DNA of 64,000 nt from Klebsiella grimontii (GTDB lineage: Bacteria; Pseudomonadota; Gammaproteobacteria; Enterobacterales; Enterobacteriaceae), in NCBI RefSeq assembly GCF_900200035.1, contig NZ_FZTC01000019.1, forward strand, positions 558,001 through 622,000. Direction: 5' to 3'. The notes beneath the pieces were generated by a model that did no database searches, was not told the origin of the DNA, and worked only from the letters and a program-made list of their open reading frames with translations. Positions 45,878 to 58,030 of the stretch are shown one piece after another. Each line of letters starts with the position of its first letter. Within the stretch, counting starts at the first letter, position 1. The position numbers were made by a program, and so were the translations under genes.

Positions 45878-45997
45878 TTAACGCCATGTCGTTCGGTTAC
45901 TGATCTTTTTATACAACCCTTCAATCGCCAAAGAGACCAGATGAATCACTAAGCCGCTGATAATCACGATTACAACGCCAGTCATCATATATTGCAT
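45878..45997 (-). CDS. 39-aa putative small membrane protein
   Basis: The frame starts at an ATG preceded by AAGGTGGTGAT, a good ribosome-binding site. The peptide begins MQYMMTGVVIVIISGLVIHL, continues VSLAIEGLYKK and ends with a basic tail. It has one strong membrane helix (about residues 5-25) with a positively charged cytoplasmic end. It lies between abgT and ogt, convergent with abgT. Several short proteins of this kind are known from E. coli, but I cannot assign a name. Confidence 0.6.
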   Translation of the reverse strand: MQYMMTGVVIVIISGLVIHLVSLAIEGLYKKISNRTTWR

Positions 45998-46283
45998 ATC
46001 ACCACCTTTGTTGGTAAGAACCCGCACAGCAACGCCGGGAAATCATTGACTCAAGTTATCTGCGGCGTCGGATGCTTACCGCTGAATTCGCCGCCGGTTG
46101 AAGGTAGCAAAATCGCTTTGCCGCCGCGCCTGCGAGTGAATACAAAAATAAACATCGCTACCCCACTCCATAATTAATAGTCCATGCTGGCCCGGTTTGT
46201 TGACCTTTTCGGGGTATAGTTTGCTAACCTCGCGTCGTGGTATGGTGATGCCCTGCCAATATAACCGCGATGAAGGATTACCG

Positions 46284-46799
46284 ATGCTGACGCTGTTGCA
46301 GGATAAAATTGACACCCCGCTGGGGCCGCTGTGGGTAATTTGTGATGAGCAGTTCAACCTGCGGGCCGTTGAGTGGGATCAGCACCGCGACCGCATGGAG
46401 CAACTGCTGGATATCCATTATCGGAGTGAAGGCTACGAACGCGTTGATTCCAGTAACCCGGGAGGGCTGAGCAGTAAGCTCAGCGATTACTTCGCCGGGG
46501 ATCTCGCCATTATCGACACCTTACCGACCGCCACTGGCGGCACGCCATTTCAGCGGCAGGTCTGGCAAGCGCTGCGCACCATCCCCTGCGGCCAGGTCAT
46601 GCACTACGGTCAGCTCGCGGAGACGCTGGGGCGTCCGGGCGCCGCGCGCGCCGTGGGTGCCGCCAACGGTTCAAATCCGGTCAGTATTGTGGTGCCCTGC
46701 CATCGCGTGATCGGGCGTAACGGCACCATGACCGGTTATGCCGGCGGCGTGCAGCGTAAAGAGTGGCTGTTGCGCCACGAAGGCTATCTGCTCCTTTGA
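46284..46799 (+). CDS. ogt: O6-alkylguanine-DNA alkyltransferase Ogt
   Basis: This 171-residue constitutive suicide repair protein removes alkyl groups from O6-guanine and O4-thymine in DNA. The acceptor cysteine is in VVPCHRVIG near residue 139, after the DNA-binding segment [17 protein letters not shown] start at 46284 ([14 protein letters not shown]), giving exactly the E. coli length; an upstream in-frame ATG at 46197 would add 29 unrelated residues. It lies beside fnr as in E. coli. Confidence 0.95.
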   Translation: MLTLLQDKIDTPLGPLWVICDEQFNLRAVEWDQHRDRMEQLLDIHYRSEGYERVDSSNPGGLSSKLSDYFAGDLAIIDTLPTATGGTPFQRQVWQALRTIPCGQVMHYGQLAETLGRPGAARAVGAANGSNPVSIVVPCHRVIGRNGTMTGYAGGVQRKEWLLRHEGYLLL

Positions 46800-46959
46800 C
46801 TGTAAGTGCTTTTTTGGAATCTTCCGGTAATTTTACAATCATTTCTCGCCAGATAAACCTATTATAATCAATTGGATAAATCAAGTAACTGATTTACCCT
46901 TTTAATATTACGTGTTTCAGGGGTTCGAGACTTACCTGCTCACCAAAAAGATGTTAAAA

Positions 46960-46973
46960 TTGACCAATATCAA
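46960..46973 (+). promoter_or_regulatory. FNR box at the fnr start region
   Basis: TTGACCAATATCAA matches TTGAT-N4-ATCAA in nine of ten positions. It ends 19 bases before the fnr ATG, the right place for anaerobic autorepression, which is established for fnr in E. coli. Confidence 0.75.
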
Positions 46974-46992
46974 TTAAAGCCTGAGCAGACTT

Positions 46993-47745
46993 ATGATCCC
47001 GGAAAAGCGAATTATACGACGCATTCAGTCTGGCGGTTGTGCAATCCATTGCCAGGATTGCAGCATTAGCCAGCTTTGCATCCCTTTTACTCTGAACGAG
47101 CATGAGCTTGATCAGCTTGATAACATTATCGAGCGGAAAAAGCCTATCCAGAAAGGACAAACCTTGTTCAAAGCCGGTGATGAGCTGAAATCGCTGTATG
47201 CAATTCGTTCTGGCACCATTAAAAGCTACACCATCACCGAACAGGGCGATGAGCAAATCACCGGTTTTCATCTGGCGGGCGATCTGGTCGGCTTTGACGC
47301 CATCGGCACCGGCCACCACCCAAGCTTTGCCCAGGCGCTGGAAACCTCAATGGTCTGCGAGATTCCTTTTGAAACGCTGGACGATCTCTCCGGTAAGATG
47401 CCGAATCTGCGTCAGCAGATGATGCGTCTGATGAGCGGCGAGATTAAAGGCGATCAGGATATGATCCTGCTGCTTTCCAAAAAGAACGCAGAGGAGCGCC
47501 TGGCGGCCTTTATCTACAACCTGTCCCGCCGTTTTGCGCAGCGCGGCTTCTCTCCGCGTGAGTTCCGCCTCACCATGACCCGTGGCGATATCGGCAACTA
47601 TCTGGGCCTGACGGTGGAAACCATCAGCCGCCTGCTGGGGCGTTTCCAGAAAAGCGGTATGCTGGCGGTTAAAGGTAAATATATCACCATTGAAAACAGC
47701 GACCTGCTGGCGCAGCTTGCTGGCCAGGCCCGCAACGTCGCCTGA
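46993..47745 (+). CDS. fnr: Oxygen-sensing global regulator FNR
   Basis: This 250-residue CRP-family regulator senses oxygen through a 4Fe-4S cluster. Cluster cysteines 20, 23 and 29 are in [12 protein letters not shown], and the fourth is in [10 protein letters not shown] near residue 122. The effector domain runs to about 160. The DNA-reading helix [13 protein letters not shown] lies near residues 208-220. Length and sequence are nearly those of E. coli FNR. FNR boxes elsewhere in the window (30177 and 56953) are likely targets. Confidence 0.98.
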   Translation: MIPEKRIIRRIQSGGCAIHCQDCSISQLCIPFTLNEHELDQLDNIIERKKPIQKGQTLFKAGDELKSLYAIRSGTIKSYTITEQGDEQITGFHLAGDLVGFDAIGTGHHPSFAQALETSMVCEIPFETLDDLSGKMPNLRQQMMRLMSGEIKGDQDMILLLSKKNAEERLAAFIYNLSRRFAQRGFSPREFRLTMTRGDIGNYLGLTVETISRLLGRFQKSGMLAVKGKYITIENSDLLAQLAGQARNVA

Positions 47746-47883
47746 TAGTCCCTCTGTATCCGGCCGGATCGCGAATTTTTTTCTAATTTGTTGATCTGGC
47801 CAGGCTCCTCCCCTGTTTCATTTCATCCATATAGGTTATCTTTTTAAGGACAAACTGTAGTTACAGTTGTAAGGAGACCCTGT

Positions 47884-48834
47884 ATGGCGAAGTATCAGAA
47901 CATGCTGGTAGTAATCGACCCCAATCAGGACGACCAGCCTGCATTGCGGCGCGCGGTGTATCTGCACCAACGGATTGGTGGACGCATCAAAGCCTTTTTG
48001 CCGATCTATGATTTTTCTTATGAAATGACCACCCTGCTGTCTCCTGACGAACGCACGGCCATGCGCCAGGGCGTCATCGGCCAGCGTACCGCCTGGATCC
48101 GCGAGCAGGCAAAATTTTATATTGAATCCGGCGTGCCCATTGATATCAAAGTGGTGTGGCACAATCGTCCCTTCGAAGCCATTATCCAGGAAATCATTAG
48201 CGACAAGCATGATTTAGTGCTGAAAATGGCGCACCAGCACGACAAGCTGGAAGCGGTGATTTTCACCCCAACGGACTGGCACCTGCTGCGCAAATGCCCG
48301 TGCCCGGTATGGATGGTCAAAGATCAGCCGTGGCCGGAAGGGGGTAAAGCGCTGGTGGCGGTCAATCTCGCCAGCGAAGAGAACTACCACAACGCGCTCA
48401 ATGAAAAGCTGGTACGCGAAGCGATTGAGCTGGCGGAACAGGTTAACCATACCGAGGTCCATCTGGTGGGCGCCTATCCCGTCACGCCCATCAATATCGC
48501 GATTGAGCTCCCTGATTTTGACCCCAGCGTTTATAACGACGCCATTCGCGGTCAGCATTTGCTGGCCATGAAAGCGCTGCGGCAGAAATTCGGCATCGAT
48601 GAAGGCCGCACCCACGTTGAAAAAGGTCTTCCTGAAGAGGTGATCCCCGATCTGTCTGAACATCTGCAGGCGGGCATCGTGGTGCTGGGCACCGTGGGTC
48701 GTACCGGCCTATCGGCGGCCTTCCTCGGCAATACCGCCGAGCAGGTGATTGACCACCTGCGCTGCGACCTGCTGGCGCTGAAGCCGGATCAATACCAGAC
48801 GCCGGTTGAGCTGGACGACGAAGAAGACGATTAG
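47884..48834 (+). CDS. uspE: Universal stress protein UspE
   Basis: This 316-residue tandem universal stress protein has two Usp folds (about 1-150 and 155-310). The nucleotide-type loop is visible in the second as [25 protein letters not shown]. coli UspE is linked to resistance to DNA damage, motility and aggregation, and fnr-uspE adjacency is conserved. AAGGAGACC precedes the ATG at 47884. The acidic tail DDEEDD ends the protein, and an intrinsic terminator follows. Confidence 0.95.
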   Translation: MAKYQNMLVVIDPNQDDQPALRRAVYLHQRIGGRIKAFLPIYDFSYEMTTLLSPDERTAMRQGVIGQRTAWIREQAKFYIESGVPIDIKVVWHNRPFEAIIQEIISDKHDLVLKMAHQHDKLEAVIFTPTDWHLLRKCPCPVWMVKDQPWPEGGKALVAVNLASEENYHNALNEKLVREAIELAEQVNHTEVHLVGAYPVTPINIAIELPDFDPSVYNDAIRGQHLLAMKALRQKFGIDEGRTHVEKGLPEEVIPDLSEHLQAGIVVLGTVGRTGLSAAFLGNTAEQVIDHLRCDLLALKPDQYQTPVELDDEEDD

Positions 48835-48866
48835 TCACTCGCCTTCAGTAAGAGTAAAAAACTTCA

Positions 48867-48893
48867 TCCCCCGCCAGCGCGGGGGATTTTTTT
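48867..48893 (+). terminator. Intrinsic terminator after uspE
   Basis: The 8-bp stem TCCCCCGC with GCGGGGGA around CAGC is followed by seven T. It starts 33 bases after the uspE stop. Confidence 0.9.
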
Positions 48894-48961
48894 GCATTTT
48901 ATAAACAAAATAAAGGGCCGCCCGGCCCTTATCTTCTATCGCTTTATCGGTAACGAAAACG

Positions 48962-49150
48962 TTAGTGGATACCTAAACGCCAGGCGTGATCGATCTCTTC
49001 TTTCAGCTCCATGGACGAAAGCGCCATTAAGTCAGCAAACTCAAGTTCCAGTAGTTTCAGCTTTTTCAGATACTGCGCGGGGGTTAAAGCAGCGGGGTCA
49101 CGGCGCAGAAATTCGATGGCCAGTTGCGTGGGGGTTAACTCGGTATCCAT
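48962..49150 (-). CDS. 62-aa small protein, unrecognised
   Basis: The frame starts at an ATG preceded by GAGGATATT, a good ribosome-binding site. The 62-residue product is soluble and helix-rich, beginning MDTELTPTQLAIEFLRRD, with a leucine/glutamate-rich middle (KKLKLLELEFADLMAL) that could form a short coiled coil. No signal peptide or membrane helix. It lies alone between uspE and pntB, with a terminator on the pntB side. It looks like a conserved enterobacterial small protein; I cannot name it. Confidence 0.7.
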   Translation of the reverse strand: MDTELTPTQLAIEFLRRDPAALTPAQYLKKLKLLELEFADLMALSSMELKEEIDHAWRLGIH

Positions 49151-49237
49151 AATATCCTCAGTTTGAGTGAAAAACGGGCTTATTATAACACCCTCGCCTG
49201 ATTATTTTATGAGCAAATAATCACTTGATAACCTATA

Positions 49238-49265
49238 TAAAAAAGCCGTCTCACAGGAGACGGCT
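49238..49265 (-). terminator. Intrinsic terminator after pntAB
   Basis: On the minus strand the 9-bp stem AGCCGTCTC with GAGACGGCT around CTGT is followed by a run of T. It lies 31 bases after the pntB stop. Confidence 0.9.
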
Positions 49266-49295
49266 TAAGAAGCACAGGTTTTAAAAGACCAGGCT

Positions 49296-50687
<1,392 letters not shown>

Positions 50688-50694
50688 TTACCCC

Positions 50695-52746
<2,052 letters not shown>

Positions 52747-53697
52747 ATGAAGCTTAAGAACTCACTCCTGGCGTCTGCTCTTCTGGCTACCACCGCGTTG
52801 TCTGCCCATGCAGCGACCGAGCTGACTCCGGAGCAGGCGGCAGCGCTGAAGCCCTACGATCGCGTTGAGGTGACCGGTCGTTTTAACGCCATTGGCGATG
52901 CGGTGCAGGCAGTTTCCCGTAAAGCGGACAAAGAAGGCGCAGCTTCCTTTTATGTTGTCGACACCTCCGATTTTGGCAGCGGCGGCAACCTGCGCGTAAC
53001 GGCCGATTTTTATAAAGAAAATGCCCCGCAGGCCGACGCGCCAAAAAACCGCATTATCAACGGCATAATGGAATTACCGAAGGATCAGGCCGTTGAGCTG
53101 GAGCCGTTTGATACCGTCACCGTACAGGGCTTCTACCGCAGCCAGCCGGAAGTCAACGACGCCATTACCAAAGCCGCGAAAGCCAAGGGCGCAGCCTCTT
53201 TCTTTATCGTACGCCAGGTTGATGCCAACCAGGGCGGCAACCAGCGCATCACCGCCTATATCTACAAAGCGGATGCCAAAAAACGCGTTCTGCAAAGCCC
53301 GGATGCGATCCCGGCAGATTCAGAAGCCGGTCGCGCAGCGCTGGCCGAAGGCGGAGAGGCTGCTAAGAAAGTTGAAATTCCTGGCGTGGCAACGACCGCA
53401 GCGGTCGGTTCCGGCACCGGCGTAGGCCGTTTCTTTGAAACGCAATCGTCTAAAGGCGGGCGTTACACCGTCACGCTGCCGGACGGCACCAGGGTCGAGG
53501 AAGTGAATAAAATCACCGCCGCGCAGATGGTTCCTTACGACAGCATCAAGTTCACCGGTAACTACGGTAACATGACGGAAATCTCCTACCAGACGGCTAA
53601 GCGCGCCGCGAAGAAAGGCGCGAAGTACTACCACATTACCCGTCAGTGGCAGGAACGAGGCGGCAACATCACCATCAGCGCCGACCTGTATAAATAA
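52747..53697 (+). CDS. ydgH: Periplasmic DUF1471 protein YdgH
   Basis: This 316-residue exported protein has a signal peptide at residues 1-21 (ending LSAHA/AT). It contains three YdgH/BhsA-type (DUF1471) domains at about 40-100, 120-185 and 255-316, each beginning with a valine-rich strand (VEVTGRF, VTVQGFY, IKFTGNY) and ending in a YHITRQ-like strand. Single-domain relatives (BhsA, McbA) act in stress resistance and biofilm; YdgH has been linked to envelope stress. I start at 52747 (MKLKNSLLASALL). Next to pntA as in E. coli. Confidence 0.94.
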   Translation: MKLKNSLLASALLATTALSAHAATELTPEQAAALKPYDRVEVTGRFNAIGDAVQAVSRKADKEGAASFYVVDTSDFGSGGNLRVTADFYKENAPQADAPKNRIINGIMELPKDQAVELEPFDTVTVQGFYRSQPEVNDAITKAAKAKGAASFFIVRQVDANQGGNQRITAYIYKADAKKRVLQSPDAIPADSEAGRAALAEGGEAAKKVEIPGVATTAAVGSGTGVGRFFETQSSKGGRYTVTLPDGTRVEEVNKITAAQMVPYDSIKFTGNYGNMTEISYQTAKRAAKKGAKYYHITRQWQERGGNITISADLYK

Positions 53698-53716
53698 CGG
53701 TAGCTGAGCTGAACAA

Positions 53717-53750
53717 AAAGGCGGCGATTAGTCGCCTTTTTTCTTTTTTT
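53717..53750 (+). terminator. Intrinsic terminator after ydgH
   Basis: AAGGCGGC pairs with GTCGCCTT (one G-T pair) around GATTA, followed by a long T-rich tail. It lies 19 bases after the ydgH stop. Confidence 0.88.
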
Positions 53751-53876
53751 CATTTCTCTCCATTGCATGCATACAAAACACTCCGTAAAATCCCGCGCCT
53801 TAGCGCAATCCTCCATTTTTATGCGATTTCGCCAAATAAATATTCTTAGCTTGATGATTATCACCTCGGGAATGCA

Positions 53877-55259
53877 ATGGAAAAGAAACTGGGCCTTAGC
53901 GCCCTGACCGCGCTGGTACTTAGCTCGATGCTGGGGGCGGGTGTATTCAGTCTGCCGCAGAACATGGCAGCCGTTGCCAGCCCTTCCGCGCTGCTTATCG
54001 GCTGGGGCATCACCGGCGTGGGGATCCTGTTCCTCGCCTTTGCCATGCTGCTGCTCACGCGGATTCGCCCCGACCTCGACGGCGGTATTTTCACCTACGC
54101 CCGGGAAGGTTTCGGCGAGCTGATTGGCTTCTGCTCCGCCTGGGGCTACTGGCTGTGCGCGGTTGTCGCCAACGTCTCCTACCTGGTTATCGTCTTCTCG
54201 GCGCTCAGCTTCTTTACCGATACGCCCGAACTGCGCCTGTTCGGCGATGGCAATACCTGGCAATCCATCATCGGCGCCTCGGTCCTGCTGTGGATTGTCC
54301 ATTTCCTGGTTCTGCGCGGCGTTCAAACGGCGGCCGGTATCAACCTGGCCGCGACGCTGGCCAAGCTGCTGCCTCTCGGGGCGTTTATCGCGCTGGCCGC
54401 TATGGCGTTTCGTATGGAGACATTTCGCCTCGATTTTAGCGGCCTGGCGCTGGGCGTACCGGTATGGGAGCAGGTGAAAAACACCATGCTGATCACCCTG
54501 TGGGTGTTTATCGGCGTCGAAGGCGCGGTCGTGGTTTCCGCCCGCGCGCGTAATAAACAGGATGTCGGGCGCGCGACGCTGCTGGCGGTACTCTCCGCGC
54601 TGGCGGTCTATTTGCTGGTGACGCTTCTCTCGTTAGGGGTTGTGCCGCGTAGCGAACTGGCGGAAATCCGCAACCCGTCAATGGCCGGCCTGATGGTCAA
54701 CATGATGGGCTCCTGGGGCGAAATTGTGATCGCTGCCGGGCTGATTATCTCCGTCTGCGGCGCGTATCTGAGCTGGACGATTATGGCGGCGGAGGTGCCC
54801 TATCTGGCAGCGACGCATAAAGCATTCCCGCGCCTGTTTGCCCGAACCAATAAAAACAACGCGCCGTCGTCTTCGCTGTGGCTCACCAATATCAGCGTAC
54901 AGGCTTCGCTGGTGTTGATTTGGCTTACCGGCTCAGATTACAGCACGCTGCTAACCATCGCCTCAGAGATGATCCTGGTCCCCTACTTTCTCGTCGGCGC
55001 CTTTCTGCTGAAGATTGCCCGGCGCCCGCTGCACAAGGCGGTCGGTGTCGGCGCCTGCATTTATGGCTTATGGTTATTATATGCGTCCGGCCCTGTGCAT
55101 TTATTGTTGTCGGTGATACTTTACGCTCCGGGTCTTCTGGTTTTCCTGTATGCCCGTCGTACACACCAGCACGATCGCCCGCTCAAACGCCGTGACCTGG
55201 CATTAATTGGTTTTTTGCTGGTTGCCGCCGTACCGGCAACGTGGATGTTGGTAGGGTAA
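53877..55259 (+). CDS. ydgI: APC-family amino-acid antiporter YdgI (ArcD-like)
   Basis: This 460-residue inner-membrane protein of the basic amino acid/polyamine antiporter family has about 12-13 helices. LVLSSMLGAGVFSLPQNM is the first-helix unwound GxG motif that binds substrate. FIGVEGAVVVSARA resembles helix 6 of ArcD/LysP-type antiporters. Arginine/ornithine exchange is the best guess, but no arginine deiminase genes are nearby. Gene order with ydgH and folM is as in E. coli. Confidence 0.9.
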   Translation: MEKKLGLSALTALVLSSMLGAGVFSLPQNMAAVASPSALLIGWGITGVGILFLAFAMLLLTRIRPDLDGGIFTYAREGFGELIGFCSAWGYWLCAVVANVSYLVIVFSALSFFTDTPELRLFGDGNTWQSIIGASVLLWIVHFLVLRGVQTAAGINLAATLAKLLPLGAFIALAAMAFRMETFRLDFSGLALGVPVWEQVKNTMLITLWVFIGVEGAVVVSARARNKQDVGRATLLAVLSALAVYLLVTLLSLGVVPRSELAEIRNPSMAGLMVNMMGSWGEIVIAAGLIISVCGAYLSWTIMAAEVPYLAATHKAFPRLFARTNKNNAPSSSLWLTNISVQASLVLIWLTGSDYSTLLTIASEMILVPYFLVGAFLLKIARRPLHKAVGVGACIYGLWLLYASGPVHLLLSVILYAPGLLVFLYARRTHQHDRPLKRRDLALIGFLLVAAVPATWMLVG

Positions 55260-55295
55260 GCGGTTACCCTGCCGCTGAACTCAAAGGAGATCTCC

Positions 55296-56021
55296 ATGGC
55301 TGACATCCAGCCTCGCCCGATCCTGATTACCGGCGGGGGCCGTCGCATCGGCCTCGCCCTGGCCCGCCATTTTGTGGCCCGCCAGCAGCCCGTTATCATC
55401 AGCTATCGCACCTGGTATCCGGCCATCGACGCGCTGCGTGAAGCGGGAGCCGTTTGCCTGCACGCGGATTTCAGCACGGATGAAAGCATTCTGGCGTTCG
55501 CCGCAGAGGTGGAAGCGCACGCCAGCGGCGGTCTGCGCGCCATCATTCATAACGCCAGCGGCTGGATGGCGGAAAAGCCCGGGATCCCGTTAACCACGGT
55601 GCTCGCCAGCATGATGCAAATTCACGTCAACGCCCCCTACCTGCTCAACCATGCCCTGGAGAGCCTGCTGCGCGGCCACGGTCATGCCGCCAGTGATATT
55701 ATCCATATCACCGACTACGTCGTGGAGCGCGGCAGCGACAAACATATCGCCTACGCCGCCAGCAAAGCGGCGCTGGATAATATGAGCCGCTCGTTCGCCC
55801 GCAAGCTGGCGCCGGAAATTAAGGTTAACGCCATCGCCCCCTCGCTGATTTTATTTAATGAAGGGGATGACGCGGAGTACCGCAGGCAGGCGCTCGATAA
55901 ATCGCTGATGAAAATCGCCCCAGGCGAAAAAGAGATCATTGACCTGACTGAATACCTGTTCAGCAGTAGCTACGTGACCGGGCGCTCATTTGCCGTCGAC
56001 GGCGGCCGCCATCTGCGCTAG
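55296..56021 (+). CDS. folM: Dihydromonapterin reductase FolM
   Basis: This 241-residue SDR uses NADPH to reduce dihydromonapterin and, weakly, dihydrofolate. The cofactor motif ITGGGRRIGLALA has the arginines of the pteridine-reductase subgroup. NASGWM and the catalytic YAASKAAL follow near residue 150. DGGRHLR ends the protein. AAAGGAGATCTCC precedes the ATG. Its stop overlaps the ydgC stop by 4 bases (convergent). Confidence 0.95.
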   Translation: MADIQPRPILITGGGRRIGLALARHFVARQQPVIISYRTWYPAIDALREAGAVCLHADFSTDESILAFAAEVEAHASGGLRAIIHNASGWMAEKPGIPLTTVLASMMQIHVNAPYLLNHALESLLRGHGHAASDIIHITDYVVERGSDKHIAYAASKAALDNMSRSFARKLAPEIKVNAIAPSLILFNEGDDAEYRRQALDKSLMKIAPGEKEIIDLTEYLFSSSYVTGRSFAVDGGRHLR

Positions 56022-56353
56022 TGGAAACGGCTCCAGCCAATAATGAGTAGCCACGCGCATAAGCTCCAGCACACCACTGCGCCTGCCAGGGCAAACGGCA
56101 GGCGCATAACGCCGGTGAAATACCATAGCGAAAGCAAGTAGATAAAGTACGGAATGATAGACCACATCCCAAAGACGATGGTGGTGCGTAGCGCTTCGAT
56201 ACCCCGCTCGCTGGCGACGATGTAGTGCGCAATCAGGGCGAAAGTGGGAAAAAGCGGAATTAACCCGGCGATATAGTAATTTTTCGTTTTGGACAGCACG
56301 CCGATCAGGACGACAACCAGTGCCCCGAGCAGCGCTTTTATCAACAGCCCCAT
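56018..56353 (-). CDS. ydgC: GlpM-family membrane protein YdgC
   Basis: This 111-residue inner-membrane protein has four helices. It begins MGLLIKALLGALVVVLIGVL, and KTKNYYIAGLIPLFPTFALI is the conserved loop of the GlpM family (named for a Pseudomonas protein that affects alginate). I start at 56353, matching the E. coli length; an in-frame ATG at 56371 would add six residues. Function is unknown. Confidence 0.93.
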   Translation of the reverse strand: MGLLIKALLGALVVVLIGVLSKTKNYYIAGLIPLFPTFALIAHYIVASERGIEALRTTIVFGMWSIIPYFIYLLSLWYFTGVMRLPFALAGAVVCWSLCAWLLIIGWSRFH

Positions 56354-57244
56354 TCCTTTTTGCCTTAACATTTAAACAACATGTATTCGCAGCATAACGG
56401 AAGCGCGGGAATTTATAAATGCGCAAAAACGGCGAGCAGACTGAACAGGCGAAAGACCTATTTGACTACTCCATAACGGTGGTTATGGCAGGTGATGATA
56501 TCCCCTGACAAAGACCGTGCTATTTGAAATCAATCAACCCTATTTTGAACATCTTTTGCACAAACGCATTTGTTTTTACTGCGAAAAGCATCTGCATGCT
56601 CTAATTACCTGGTTATACGTATAACATTTTTTATATCGTTATTTTTGACGTTATCACCACAGTATATTTTTCCTGCACATCACCTTTAAGGGTTTACACA
56701 TATTTTAAAGCGCAACATGAACGCCTGAATGATATTTAGCAGATGTTAACTCAATAATCTCATCAGTTTACTCGCACCATTAATCCGCAGTAAGTGATGC
56801 AAATCAATACTGATAAAATAGCCTGACAACGGTTAATTGATATAGGCGGTTTTTAGCATAACTGATGACTTTAAATCTATTCTTTCTGCACTCATTCGCA
56901 ATAAGCGCGCGTAGACACTTTTTAGAAAAACAGCAGAATAAAGTCCGTTATATTGATTTATATCAAAATAAAACCGATTTCATAAAGAAGCATACTTTGC
57001 CATTAATGACATGCAGCGTAGTAGATATGATCGTAATTATATGATTTTACGATCTTTCGATCTAATCTTGATATCCAGCGCGGAATTTTATTCTATTCAC
57101 AACCAACAATGCAGCTTATTAGTTCATCTCCGGTCGGTTTTTCGAATCTTTTACTTGTTGCTATTATCAATATCAGTATTAGACACTCATGTAAGTGCAA
57201 TTATCCCATATTAAACTAAGTCAGCGTCAGCTAAAGGAACCTCC
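56354..57244. other. AT-rich gap upstream of unknown small ORFs
   Basis: About 890 strongly AT-rich bases between ydgC and a pair of unknown short frames. It contains a perfect FNR box at 56953. A 67-codon frame (57011-57214) starts just after the expected transcription start, but it lacks an RBS and family resemblance. E. coli has a much shorter gap between ydgC and rstA, so this looks like added DNA. Confidence 0.55.
56953..56966 (+). promoter_or_regulatory. Perfect FNR box in the ydgC-rstA gap
   Basis: TTGATTTATATCAA matches all ten fixed positions of TTGAT-N4-ATCAA. CATACT at 56991-56996 could be the -10 element, placing FNR close to -41.5 of a start at about 57002 reading rightward. The nearest rightward frames are the small unknown ones at 57245 and 57316; ydgC reads away 600 bases to the left. 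Confidence 0.65.
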
Positions 57245-57325
57245 ATGTTTGGACCCGCTTCAGGCACAATAAAAAGCCCCTTAAACCTTATCAAACTATA
57301 TACATCAACGCGAAAATGCTCATAA
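57245..57325 (+). CDS. 26-aa leader-like ORF
   Basis: The frame starts at an ATG preceded by AAAGGAACCTCC, a good ribosome-binding site. It encodes MFGPASGTIKSPLNLIKLYT and six more residues. It ends inside the start of the next frame (10-base overlap), an arrangement typical of translational coupling or a leader peptide. No family is recognised. Confidence 0.35.
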   Translation: MFGPASGTIKSPLNLIKLYTSTRKCS

Positions 57326-57693
57326 ATTACTGGAGCGCATTAAGCATGCAGTGGAATATTGAAAATAGCCTTGTATGTCCTGTAACCGGAACAGGATTTT
57401 CAGTTGCGGCAAGTGCTAAAAATCTCAAATTAATCATATGGTATAATGGTGATTATTTTTTGAACACTGGTTCGGTTATTAACATCACTCAAAATGAAGT
57501 GCTCATTAACGGCGAGCCCGGCGATTTACAGGTTATTCACGCTTTCCCCTATACGGAAATCCTGTGGTCAACGTTTGCCCGGTATATCGATTGTCCGGGC
57601 AATGAGGATCCTATGTTGCTCATCTGCCATCGAAGAAGTCTCTGCAAATTCGCCTTGTGCCCCTACGGTGCGAGGCAAAAGAGGCCAGAATAA
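57316..57693 (+). CDS. Unknown 125-aa protein in AT-rich gap
   Basis: The frame encodes 125 residues (115 if started at the internal ATG at 57346). The part from WNIENSLVCPVTGTGFSVA to GDLQVIHAFPYTEILW alternates hydrophobic and polar residues like a small beta-rich domain. The last 30 residues (HRRSLCKFALCPYGARQ) look less ordered and may be out-of-frame read-through. Base composition is AT-rich, unlike neighbouring genes, which suggests transfer or decay. It could be a gene controlled by the FNR box upstream, or a pseudogene. I do not recognise it. Confidence 0.4.
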   Translation: MLINYWSALSMQWNIENSLVCPVTGTGFSVAASAKNLKLIIWYNGDYFLNTGSVINITQNEVLINGEPGDLQVIHAFPYTEILWSTFARYIDCPGNEDPMLLICHRRSLCKFALCPYGARQKRPE

Positions 57694-58030
57694 GGCTCTC
57701 TCCTGGCTCAAGCTCAGCCTATTTCTCTACGGGCAGAGGCTGTTCTGACAGACGCTGCCCACCTTTGCCGCACCCCGTGAGCATAATACGCAGAGCTTTC
57801 ATCATTAACGCAATCATTGTCTGGTCACGTGAAAGCATAGCTCTGAACCACAAGTCCGGGAAGCATAGCGAATTTCGTCACCAATACATAGCTCATATTA
57901 ATGCCCGAATGGTTTACAATGGCGATAGCGATGAATGGGCTGCTGACCTTATGATGCCTCATGCGCCGTCTCAGCCGCGATTCTGGCAAAGCGATTCAAA
58001 CGATGATAGATGAGTACAAGCATACACAAT
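57694..58030. other. Region upstream of rstA
   Basis: About 340 bases holding the presumed rstA promoter. Short frames run through it without RBS or family resemblance. One PhoP-like half site (GGTTTA) occurs at about 57909, but I found no second copy at the right spacing. Confidence 0.4.

Noticed and set aside
57900-57930. PhoP box upstream of rstA
   Set aside because: Only one GGTTTA half site is present; the second half at five bases is missing.
57657-58013. 118-codon frame running up to rstA
   Set aside because: It overlaps the 125-aa frame, lacks an RBS, and its composition looks random.
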